A stretch of 26,540 nucleotides of DNA from Verrucomicrobiota bacterium (GTDB taxonomy: Bacteria; Verrucomicrobiota; Verrucomicrobiia; Opitutales; Opitutaceae), in assembly GCA_023446735.1 (NCBI GenBank), contig JAEXPQ010000230.1:1-26540 (forward strand), read 5' to 3'. The first letter of the stretch is position 1; the number at the start of each line of letters is the position of its first letter. The notes under the pieces were generated by a model, which had not been told where the DNA came from, did no database searches, and worked only from the letters and a program-made list of their open reading frames with translations. This document shows positions 1 to 6,457 of this stretch, piece by piece. The position numbers were made by a program, and so were the translations under genes.

Positions 1-821
1 AAGTAGCGATCTACGGCAAGGGCGGCATCGGCAAGTCGACCACCACGCAGAACACGGTCGCCGGTCTCGTCGAAATGGGGAAGAAGGTCATGGTGGTCGG
101 TTGCGACCCCAAGGCCGACTCCACCCGTCTTCTCCTCGGCGGTCTCGCTCAGCGCAGCGTGCTCGACACGCTCCGCGAAGAGGGTGAGGACGTCGAGTTG
201 GCCGATATCCGGTCCAAGGGCTTCTGCGCCAGCTTGTGCGTGGAATCCGGCGGCCCGGAGCCGGGGGTGGGCTGCGCCGGCCGCGGCATCATCACCTCGA
301 TCAACATGCTCGAGCAGCTTGGTGCCTACGACGAGGACGAAGCCCTCGACTACGTCTTCTACGATGTGCTCGGCGACGTCGTGTGCGGCGGTTTCGCGAT
401 GCCGATCCGCGAGGGCAAGGCCGAGGAGATCTACATCGTCTGCTCCGGCGAGATGATGGCGATGTACGCGGCGAACAACATCTGCAAGGGCATCCAGAAG
501 TATGCGCAGACCGGTGTCGTGCGCCTGGGCGGCCTGATCTGCAACAGCCGCAAGGTCGACAACGAGCAGCAGATGATCGAGAAGTTCGCCGAGCGGCTCG
601 GCACGCAGATGATCCACTTCGTCCCCCGCGAGAACGACGTCCAACGCGCCGAGATCCAGCGCAAGACCGTCATCGAGTGGAACCCGCAGTGCAAGCAGGC
701 CGACGAGTACCGGACCCTGGCCCGCGCGATCGACAACAACAAGAAGTTCGTCATCCCGAAGCCGCTTTCGATCCAGGAGCTGGAAAACCTCCTGATGGAG
801 TACGGCCTCCTCGGCAACTGA
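1..821 (+). CDS. nifH: Nitrogenase iron protein NifH (5' end cut by window edge)
   Basis: NifH is the homodimeric dinitrogenase reductase; it hydrolyses MgATP and passes electrons from its [4Fe-4S] cluster to NifDK. The reading frame is open from base 3 (VAIYGKGGIGKST...), so only about three N-terminal codons are missing. Visible are the P-loop GKGGIGKST, the GCDPKADST switch region, CVESGGPEPGVGCAGRG with a cluster cysteine and the arginine that is the ADP-ribosylation site in other bacteria, and DVLGDVVCGGF with the second cluster cysteine. The product ends MEYGLLGN at a TGA; about 275 residues in total is the normal length. An extra cysteine precedes the CVESGG motif (FCASLC), which is not usual. 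It is followed by a terminator-like hairpin and then nifD. No nifI (PII-like) genes lie between nifH and nifD, unlike in many clostridial and archaeal clusters. The promoter is outside the window. Confidence 0.98.
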   Translation, partial: VAIYGKGGIGKSTTTQNTVAGLVEMGKKVMVVGCDPKADSTRLLLGGLAQRSVLDTLREEGEDVELADIRSKGFCASLCVESGGPEPGVGCAGRGIITSINMLEQLGAYDEDEALDYVFYDVLGDVVCGGFAMPIREGKAEEIYIVCSGEMMAMYAANNICKGIQKYAQTGVVRLGGLICNSRKVDNEQQMIEKFAERLGTQMIHFVPRENDVQRAEIQRKTVIEWNPQCKQADEYRTLARAIDNNKKFVIPKPLSIQELENLLMEYGLLGN

Positions 822-856
822 GCCGACGGCGAGCCCTCCGGGCCCCCGGAGCCAAC

Positions 857-887
857 AGGAGCGCGGCCGACCCCGCGCTCCTTTTTT
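857..887 (+). terminator. Hairpin plus T-tract between nifH and nifD (terminator/attenuator)
   Basis: GGAGCGCGG (858-866) pairs perfectly with CCGCGCTCC (873-881) across a 6-nt loop, extended by an A-T pair (857/882), and six T residues follow at 882-887. This is a textbook intrinsic terminator shape placed 36 bp after the nifH stop and 41 bp before the nifD start. It could be partial, giving more nifH than nifDK transcript, or could protect the 3' end of a processed nifH mRNA. Confidence 0.85.
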
Positions 888-927
888 GAACCACCACGTC
901 CAACGACACCATCACGAGGTCACCACC

Positions 928-2694
928 ATGTCCGACATTTCCGAGAAGCCCGGTGAGGGCTATGACAGCGAAGGTTATCCGATCCCCTCGGCTCCCCAGC
1001 CCGACTCGCTCGAGGCGCGCGCCGAGATGCTGAAAATTTACCCGGCGAAGACGAAGCGGAAGCGCGAGAAGCAGCTTCTGGCCAACGACCCGGAGAATCC
1101 GCCGGAGATCGGCGCCAACACCCGCACCATCCCCGGCATCATCACCCAGCGCGGGTGCACGTACGCCGGCTGCCGCGGCGTCGTCATCGGCCCGATCCAC
1201 GACATCCTCCACATCACCCACGGTCCGGTCGGCTGCAGCTACTACTCGTGGCTCACCCGCCGCAACCTGGCCCGCATCAAGCCCGGCCAGCCGATCAACT
1301 TCCTCCAGTATTGCATGACGACGGACATGATGGAGGAGGAGATCATCTTCGGCGGCGAGAAGAAGCTGGCCGCCGCGATCCGCGAGGCCCACAAGATCTT
1401 CAAACCGAAGGCCATCGCGGTTTACTCGACCTGCCCGGTCGGCCTCATCGGCGACGATATCCACGCCGTCTGCAAGCAGGCCAAGGAGGAGCTCGGGATC
1501 AACGTCTTCGGCTTCTCCTGCGAGGGCTACAAGGGCGTCTCCCAGTCCGCCGGCCACCACATCGCCAACAACGGCGTGTTCAAGCACATGGTCGGCCTGC
1601 TCGACGAGCCGGACAAGGAGCAGTTCCGCATCAACGTCCTCGGCGAGTACAACATCGGCGGCGACGCCTGGGAGATCGACACGCTCCTGAAGAAGTGCGG
1701 CATCCACGTCACGGCGACGCTCTCCGGCGACATCAGCTACGAGCAGATCTGCAAGTGCCACACTGCCGACCTCAACGTCGTCATGTGCCACCGTTCCATC
1801 AACTACATGTCCGAGATGATGGAGACGAAGTTCGGCATCCCGTGGATCAAGGTGAACTTCATCGGCGCCGAGCAGACCGCGAAGTCGCTGCGCAAGATCG
1901 CCAAGTTCTTCGGCGACGAGAAGCTCATCGCCCGCACCGAGGAGGTCATCGCCCAGGAGATGGCCGAGTTGCGCCCGGTGATCGAGGACGTGAAGTCGCG
2001 TCTCAAGGGCAAGACCGCCGCGATGTTCGTGGGCGGCTCCCGCGCCCACCACTACCAGCACCTCTTCAAGGATGTCGGCATGCTCACGGTCGCGGCCGGT
2101 TACGAGTTCGCCCACCGCGACGACTACGAAGGCCGCGCCGTGCTGCCCTCGATCAAGATCGACGCCGACTCCCGCAACATCGAGGAGATCGAGGTCGAGG
2201 CCGATCCGAAGCGCTACAATCCGCGCAAGACGCCAGAGCAGCTCGAGGCCCTCAAGGCCGGCGGGTTCAACTTCAAGGACTACGACGGCATGATGGTGGA
2301 GATGAAGAAGTCCACCCTCGTGATCGACGACATCTCCCACCACGAGATGGAAAAGCTGATCGAGATGTACAAGCCGGACATCATCGGCTCGGGCATCAAG
2401 GACAAGTTCGTCATCGAGAAGTTCGGCGTGCCCTGCAAGCAGCTCCACAGCTATGACATCGGCGGCCCCTACGCCGCCTTCACCGGCGCGGCGAACTTCT
2501 ACAAAGAGATCGATCGCATGATCGGCTCGAAGGTCTGGAAGCTCGTCACCCCGTCGTGGAAGAAGCCCGCCGACCCCGCCATCGCGCTCGGCAAGGGCGT
2601 CGACAGTCCCACCAACCAGGCCATCCGCGAGGTCGTCGCCGGCCTGGCGAAGGCCTGGAAGCCCAAGACCAAGGCCGCCACGGCCGAGGCCTGA
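928..2694 (+). CDS. nifD: Nitrogenase MoFe protein alpha chain NifD (clostridial-type insertion)
   Basis: NifD carries the FeMo-cofactor site of the alpha2beta2 dinitrogenase. The start at 928 is chosen because GAGGT at 916-920 gives a 7-nt spacer; the frame stays open upstream to 886 but that part is a His-rich non-conserved stretch. The 588-residue product shows the P-cluster ligands C77 (RGCTYAGC), C103 (GPVGCSY) and C169 (YSTCPVG), and the cofactor ligands C287 (MCHRSINYM) and H507 (LHSYDIGGPY). It is about 100 residues longer than the Azotobacter protein. Part of this is an insertion of about 50 residues at roughly 400-455 (acidic, with ADPKRYNPRKTPEQ), as known from Clostridium-type enzymes, and part is a Lys/Ala-rich C-terminal tail. 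It is followed by nifK after 27 bp containing AGGAGG. MCHRSINYM resembles the molybdenum type rather than VnfD/AnfD, and no vnfG/anfG gene is present. Confidence 0.98.
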   Translation: MSDISEKPGEGYDSEGYPIPSAPQPDSLEARAEMLKIYPAKTKRKREKQLLANDPENPPEIGANTRTIPGIITQRGCTYAGCRGVVIGPIHDILHITHGPVGCSYYSWLTRRNLARIKPGQPINFLQYCMTTDMMEEEIIFGGEKKLAAAIREAHKIFKPKAIAVYSTCPVGLIGDDIHAVCKQAKEELGINVFGFSCEGYKGVSQSAGHHIANNGVFKHMVGLLDEPDKEQFRINVLGEYNIGGDAWEIDTLLKKCGIHVTATLSGDISYEQICKCHTADLNVVMCHRSINYMSEMMETKFGIPWIKVNFIGAEQTAKSLRKIAKFFGDEKLIARTEEVIAQEMAELRPVIEDVKSRLKGKTAAMFVGGSRAHHYQHLFKDVGMLTVAAGYEFAHRDDYEGRAVLPSIKIDADSRNIEEIEVEADPKRYNPRKTPEQLEALKAGGFNFKDYDGMMVEMKKSTLVIDDISHHEMEKLIEMYKPDIIGSGIKDKFVIEKFGVPCKQLHSYDIGGPYAAFTGAANFYKEIDRMIGSKVWKLVTPSWKKPADPAIALGKGVDSPTNQAIREVVAGLAKAWKPKTKAATAEA

Positions 2695-2721
2695 TCCACC
2701 AACCACCAGGAGGATACCAAC

Positions 2722-4095
2722 ATGTTAAACGGAACCACCGCCGAAATCGTCGAGCGCAAGGCGCTCCGCATCAATCCGGCCAAGACCTGTCAACCCATCG
2801 GCGCCATGTATGCCGCCCTCGGCATCCACGGCTGCATGCCGCACAGCCACGGTTCGCAAGGCTGCTGCTCGTACCACCGCAGTCATCTCACCCGGCACTT
2901 CAAGGAGCCGGTCATGGCCACCACCAGCTCCTTCACCGAAGGCGCCTCGGTCTTCGGCGGCATGGCCAACCTCACCCAGGCGCTGAAGAACATCTTCTCG
3001 ATCTACAATCCCGAGGTCGTGGCGGTGCACACCACCTGCTTGTCCGAGGTCATCGGTGACGACATCCCGACGATCGTGCGCAAGTCGAAGGAGGAGGGCT
3101 CCATCCCCGACGGGAAGGTCGTCATCCACGCCAACACGCCCTCGTTCGTCGGCTCCCACGTCTACGGCTTCTCGAACATGGTCATGGCGATGGTGAACTA
3201 CCTGTCCGAGAAGACGGGCACCACGCTCAACCAGGTCAACGTGATCCCCGGCTTCGTCGAGCCCGCCGACATGCGCGAGATCAAGCGCATCGCCGCGGAG
3301 ATGGGCGTGAACATCGTGATGTTCCCCGACACCTCCAACGTGCTCGATGGCCCGCTCACCGGCCAGTACAAGATGTACCCGGAGGGTGGAGCCACCGTGG
3401 CGCAGATCAAGTCGGCCGGCGACAGCATCGCCACCGTCGCGCTCGGCCACTTCGCCTCCCACGTCGCCGCCTCCACGCTGGAGCAGAAGTGCAACGTGCC
3501 CGCGGCGTTCCTCGAGCTCCCGATCGGCGTCGGCGCGACCGACCGCTTCATCGACGCGCTGCGCGGCTACGCCGGCGTCGAGGTCCCGGCCTCGGTCGAG
3601 CTGGAACGCGGCCGCCTCGTCGACCTGATGAGCGACCTGCACCAGTACTTCCACGGCAAGCGCGTGGCGGTCTCGGGCGATCCCGACCAGGTCATCGCGC
3701 TCACGCAGCTCCTGCTCGAGCTCGAGATGAAGCCCGTGTACTGCATCACCGGCACGCCCGGCAACCAGTTCGAGAAGCGCATGCACGAGCTGCTCGACGA
3801 GAAGGTGCCCAACGCGAAGATCAAGCAATGCGGCGACCTGTTCGAACTCCACCAATGGATGAAGAACGAGCCGGTCGACCTGCTCATCACGAACACCTAC
3901 GGCAAGTCCATCGCCCGCGTCGAGAACGTGCCCTTCGTCCGGTTCGGCTTCCCGATCCTCGACCGCGCCGGCCACCGCTTCAATCCGACAGTCGGATACA
4001 TGGGCGCCGTCAACCTGATCAACCAGATGCTCAACGTGATCCTCGACAAGAAGGACCGCGAGTGCGCCGAGGAGTGGTTCGAGCTGGTGCAGTGA
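2722..4095 (+). CDS. nifK: Nitrogenase MoFe protein beta chain NifK (short form)
   Basis: NifK is the beta chain of dinitrogenase and shares the P-cluster with NifD. The 457-residue product shows the P-cluster cysteines C23 (INPAKTCQPIGAM), C48 (GSQGCCSYHRSH) and C106 (HTTCLSEVIGDD), plus the serine-containing NTPSFVGSH motif. The roughly 50-residue N-terminal extension of proteobacterial NifK is absent. A short beta chain together with an insertion in the alpha chain is the pattern known from Clostridium pasteurianum-type MoFe proteins. The start has a strong Shine-Dalgarno sequence, AGGAGG about 8 nt upstream. It lies directly behind nifD and is surely cotranscribed with it. A stable hairpin follows the stop at 4115-4155. 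Confidence 0.98.
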   Translation: MLNGTTAEIVERKALRINPAKTCQPIGAMYAALGIHGCMPHSHGSQGCCSYHRSHLTRHFKEPVMATTSSFTEGASVFGGMANLTQALKNIFSIYNPEVVAVHTTCLSEVIGDDIPTIVRKSKEEGSIPDGKVVIHANTPSFVGSHVYGFSNMVMAMVNYLSEKTGTTLNQVNVIPGFVEPADMREIKRIAAEMGVNIVMFPDTSNVLDGPLTGQYKMYPEGGATVAQIKSAGDSIATVALGHFASHVAASTLEQKCNVPAAFLELPIGVGATDRFIDALRGYAGVEVPASVELERGRLVDLMSDLHQYFHGKRVAVSGDPDQVIALTQLLLELEMKPVYCITGTPGNQFEKRMHELLDEKVPNAKIKQCGDLFELHQWMKNEPVDLLITNTYGKSIARVENVPFVRFGFPILDRAGHRFNPTVGYMGAVNLINQMLNVILDKKDRECAEEWFELVQ

Positions 4096-4114
4096 GCTAG
4101 TTTCCAGGCAGTGC

Positions 4115-4155
4115 GGGGGCGCCGGGGCTCGCCATAGTTTCCCCTCGGCGCTCCC
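4115..4155 (+). terminator. GC-rich hairpin downstream of nifK
   Basis: GGGGGCGCCG-GGG (4115-4127) pairs with CCCCTCGGCGCTCCC (4141-4155), with one bulge and one G-T pair, over a loop of about 13 nt. It begins 20 bp after the nifK stop. No T-tract follows, so it may be a transcript-stabilising 3' hairpin or a Rho-dependent end rather than a classical intrinsic terminator. Confidence 0.5.
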
Positions 4156-4250
4156 AAACTGCGGGATCTTTCGCCCTCGGGCCGTCGACGGTTGTCAGGG
4201 TTGTTGGCCGTCGACGGCCGCGGGCCTCGCGCAAGGGCGCGCTTCCGAAA

Positions 4251-4321
4251 GTAGGAGCCTGCTTGCAGGCGATTTGGACCTAGTCCGCGAACAACGGAAT
4301 CGCCTGCAAGCAGGCTCCTAC
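4251..4321. repeat. REPIN-like pair of inverted REP elements
   Basis: The 24-bp arm at 4251-4274 (begins GTAGGAGCCTGCTTGCAGGC) is repeated exactly in inverse orientation at 4298-4321, separated by 23 bp. Each arm holds its own small palindrome, GCCTGC-TT-GCAGGC. This is the structure of REP sequences and of REPINs, mobile non-coding elements moved by RAYT transposases in other bacteria. No RAYT gene is in the window. As RNA it would fold into a long hairpin in the nifK 3' region. Confidence 0.75.
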
Positions 4322-4329
4322 ACTCTCGA

Positions 4330-4355
4330 AAATCGCGACGAAAATGTCGCGATTT
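4330..4355. repeat. 10-bp perfect inverted repeat upstream of the sigma-54 promoter
   Basis: AAATCGCGAC (4330-4339) and GTCGCGATTT (4346-4355) are exact reverse complements around the 6-nt loop GAAAAT. It lies 35 bp upstream of the -24 element, so it could be an activator site, a hairpin ending the upstream transcript, or chance. It does not match the NifA consensus. Confidence 0.45.
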
Positions 4356-4389
4356 CTCCTCTGAAAATAGCCGCAATCAACGCCCACGC

Positions 4390-4405
4390 TGGCACCGGTT
4401 TTGCA
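4390..4405 (+). promoter_or_regulatory. Sigma-54 (-24/-12) promoter of the GNAT-nifENB operon
   Basis: TGGCAC-CGGTT-TTGCA matches the RpoN consensus TGGCACG-N4-TTGCA at all invariant positions, with GG (4391-4392) and GC (4403-4404) separated by exactly 10 bp. The predicted transcript start is near 4416, about 14 nt before the acetyltransferase ATG at 4430. Sigma-54 promoters activated by NifA are the usual control of nif operons. No TGT-N10-ACA activator site was found. Confidence 0.85.
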
Positions 4406-4429
4406 TAACACCGCCGACCGCACGAAACC

Positions 4430-5002
4430 ATGAGCGAACACGAAAATTGCTGCTGCCATAAGCCTGAGGGCCTCGCCCTCCGCGCCGCGACTCCGGAAGA
4501 TGCCGCGCTCCTGTGCGATTTCGTCCGTGAGCTGGCGGAGTTCGAGGGTCTCTCACACGAATGTGCGATCACGCCCGAGGCGGTGGCCGAATTCGTCCTC
4601 GGACCCCGGCGCTGCTCGGCGGCGATCATCGCCGAGATGGACGGCGTGCCCGCCGGTTTTGCGCTCTACTATCGGACGTTTTCGACCTTCGCCGCCAAAC
4701 CGGGGATCTTCCTCGAGGACCTCTATGTCCGACCCGACTTTCGGAAGCGCGGCATCGGTCGCGCGCTGCTCGCCGCCGTGGCGGAAATCGCCCACGGCCG
4801 CTCCGCCGGTCGCTTGGAGTGGACGGCGTTGAAGTGGAATTCGAAGGCGCTCGCGCTTTACGCGGCGGTTGGTGCGAAGCCGATGGAGGAGTGGACGCTC
4901 CTGCGCATGGCTCCCGATGCCATCGCCAAACTCGCCGGTCCCTGCACCCCCCATCCGCACGACGGCTGCCGCTGCGGCGGCAAGGGTCCGCATCATCACT
5001 GA
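4430..5002 (+). CDS. GNAT-family N-acetyltransferase with Cys/His-rich ends
   Basis: The 190-residue protein has one GNAT domain (about residues 15-165) with the acetyl-CoA loop VRPDFRKRGIGRA at 100-112. Motifs such as FLEDLYVRP and WNSKALALYAAVGAKP recall the diamine/spermidine acetyltransferase (SSAT-like) branch, but the substrate cannot be read from sequence. Both ends look metal-binding: CCCH at 7-10, and a tail with H175, H177, C180, C182 and a terminal HHH (188-190). It is the first gene behind the sigma-54 promoter at 4390 and lies 21 bp upstream of nifE, so it is probably expressed with nifENB. No Shine-Dalgarno site is visible and the predicted leader is only about 14 nt. A role in nitrogenase assembly, metal handling or modification of a nif protein is inference only. 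Confidence 0.88.
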   Translation: MSEHENCCCHKPEGLALRAATPEDAALLCDFVRELAEFEGLSHECAITPEAVAEFVLGPRRCSAAIIAEMDGVPAGFALYYRTFSTFAAKPGIFLEDLYVRPDFRKRGIGRALLAAVAEIAHGRSAGRLEWTALKWNSKALALYAAVGAKPMEEWTLLRMAPDAIAKLAGPCTPHPHDGCRCGGKGPHHH

Positions 5003-5023
5003 CGCAACCACGAGGGCCATCCC

Positions 5024-6457
5024 ATGACGCAACCACTCGAGATTCTCCCTTCCCGCGCCGCCTCCATCGCCGAGGCCGGCAAGGCCGGTGGTCCGATGCG
5101 TTGCGGCAAGACGAGCGTGGCGGGTTCGGTCTCGCAGCGGGCCTGCGTCTTCTGCGGCTCCCGCGTCGTCCTGTATCCGATCGCCGATGCTCTGCACATC
5201 GTGCACGGCCCGATCGGTTGCGCCGCCTACACCTGGGACATCCGCGGAGCGCAATCCTCCGGCCCGCAGCTTTTCCGCAACAGCTTCTCCACCGATCTCC
5301 AGGAGTTGGATGTGGTGTACGGCGGCGAGAAGAAGCTCGAGCGCGCGCTCCTCGAACTCATCGCCAAGCACAAGCCGAAGGCGGCCTTCGTCTACGGCAC
5401 CTGCATCGTCGGCCTGATCGGCGACGACGTGGAAGCGGTCTGCAAACGCGTCTCCGCCGCCACCGGCCTCTCGGTGCTGCCGGTTGCGAGCGAGGGTTTC
5501 AAAGGCACGAAGAAGGACGGCTACAAGGCCGCCTGCGAGGCGCTCTACAAGTTGATCGGCACGGGCGACACCACCGGAATCTCGCCGCTCAGCATCAACC
5601 TCATGGGCGACTTCAACATCGCCGGGGAGAGCTGGGTGATCCGCGAGTACCTCGAGCGCATGGGCATCGAGGTGGTGGCGACGATCACTGGTGACGGACG
5701 GGTCGACGCCATCCGCCGCTGCCACGGTGCGAAGCTCAATCTGGTGCAATGTTCCGGCTCGATGACGCACCTCGCGAAGAAGATGGAGAAGGAGCACGGC
5801 ATCCCGTTCAAACGCGTCTCCTTCTTCGGCATCGAGGACATGTCCGCCGCGCTCTACGAGGTGGCGAAGTTCTTCGGCGGCGAGGAGCTGATGGAGAAGG
5901 CGAGGGCGGTCGTGCGCGACGAGGTGGGCAAGATCTACCCGCAGCTCCGCGCCTGGCGCAACGACCTGAAGGGCAAGAAGGCCGCGGTCTACGTCGGCGG
6001 CGCCTTCAAGGCCTTCTCGCTCGTCCGCGCGCTGCGCACGCTCGGCATGCGTACCGCAGTTGTGGGCACGCAGACCGGCGATGCCGACGACTACGCCACC
6101 CTGCGCGAGATGTGCGATCCGGGCACGATCATCGTCGATGACTCCAACCCGATCGAGCTGGCGAAGTTCTGCCTCGAGCAGGATGTCGACCTCTTCATCG
6201 GCGGCGTGAAGGAGCGGCCGATCGCGTACAAGCTCGGCATCGGCTTCTGCGACCACAACCACGAGCGCAAGGAGTGCCTCGCGGGCTTCGTCGGCATGGT
6301 GAACTTCGGGCGCGAGGTGCACGCGAGCGTCTGCTCGCCGGTGTGGAATTTTGTGCCGCGGCGCGCGTCGAGGAAGGCTGTAGGGCCGGACCTCGTATCC
6401 GCGCCGCAATCGGCAATCCGCGATTCGAAACCCGCAATCGGAAAGGCCGTCGCATGA
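5024..6457 (+). CDS. nifE: FeMo-cofactor scaffold protein NifE
   Basis: NifE forms with NifN the alpha2beta2 scaffold on which the NifB product is matured to FeMo-co. The 477-residue product is NifD-like: RACVFCG (C41, C44), GPIGCAAY (C66), YGTCIVGLIGDD and LVQCSGSM follow the conserved cysteine pattern, and VNFGREVHASVCSPVWNFVPRR is the typical NifE C-terminus. GAGGG about 8 nt before the ATG supports the start. After the FVPRR motif there is an extra tail of about 30 residues (ASRKAVGPDLVSAPQSAIRD...) encoded by repeat-like DNA with GCAATCG/GCAATCC heptamers (6406-6441). This looks like a repeat insertion that displaced the original stop. The gene overlaps nifN by 4 bp (ATGA). Confidence 0.97.
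   Translation: MTQPLEILPSRAASIAEAGKAGGPMRCGKTSVAGSVSQRACVFCGSRVVLYPIADALHIVHGPIGCAAYTWDIRGAQSSGPQLFRNSFSTDLQELDVVYGGEKKLERALLELIAKHKPKAAFVYGTCIVGLIGDDVEAVCKRVSAATGLSVLPVASEGFKGTKKDGYKAACEALYKLIGTGDTTGISPLSINLMGDFNIAGESWVIREYLERMGIEVVATITGDGRVDAIRRCHGAKLNLVQCSGSMTHLAKKMEKEHGIPFKRVSFFGIEDMSAALYEVAKFFGGEELMEKARAVVRDEVGKIYPQLRAWRNDLKGKKAAVYVGGAFKAFSLVRALRTLGMRTAVVGTQTGDADDYATLREMCDPGTIIVDDSNPIELAKFCLEQDVDLFIGGVKERPIAYKLGIGFCDHNHERKECLAGFVGMVNFGREVHASVCSPVWNFVPRRASRKAVGPDLVSAPQSAIRDSKPAIGKAVA
6406..6441. repeat. Heptamer-type repeat within the nifE 3' end
   Basis: GCAATCG-GCAATCC, then GCGATTC and a further CGCAATCGG, form a degenerate 7-bp repetition. It encodes the non-conserved NifE tail and lies just before the GGAAAGG that serves as the nifN ribosome-binding site. 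It looks like a short intergenic repeat captured in coding sequence. Confidence 0.5.

Larger units (their letters stand above)
4096..4429. other. nifK to GNAT intergenic region (334 bp)
   Basis: No gene is visible. The stretch contains, in order: a GC-rich hairpin after nifK; a direct repeat of GGCCGTCGACGG (4180-4191 and 4206-4217, the second copy inside a perfect 14-bp palindrome at 4206-4219); the REPIN-like inverted repeat at 4251-4321; a 10-bp perfect hairpin at 4330-4355 (AAATCGCGAC / GTCGCGATTT); and a sigma-54 promoter at 4390-4405. I looked for a NifA site (TGT-N10-ACA) and found no exact match. Confidence 0.8.

Noticed and set aside
751..2706. 651-codon antisense frame opposite nifD
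   Set aside because: Shadow of nifD codon use (Leu/Asp/Val-rich, no domain). The same holds for the antisense frames opposite nifK, nifE, nifN, nifB and the polymerase gene.
4252..4267. Possible second sigma-54 promoter inside the REP arm (TTGCA box)
   Set aside because: GG is one base out of register relative to GC (spacing 9, not 10) and the -24 box is not TGGCAC.
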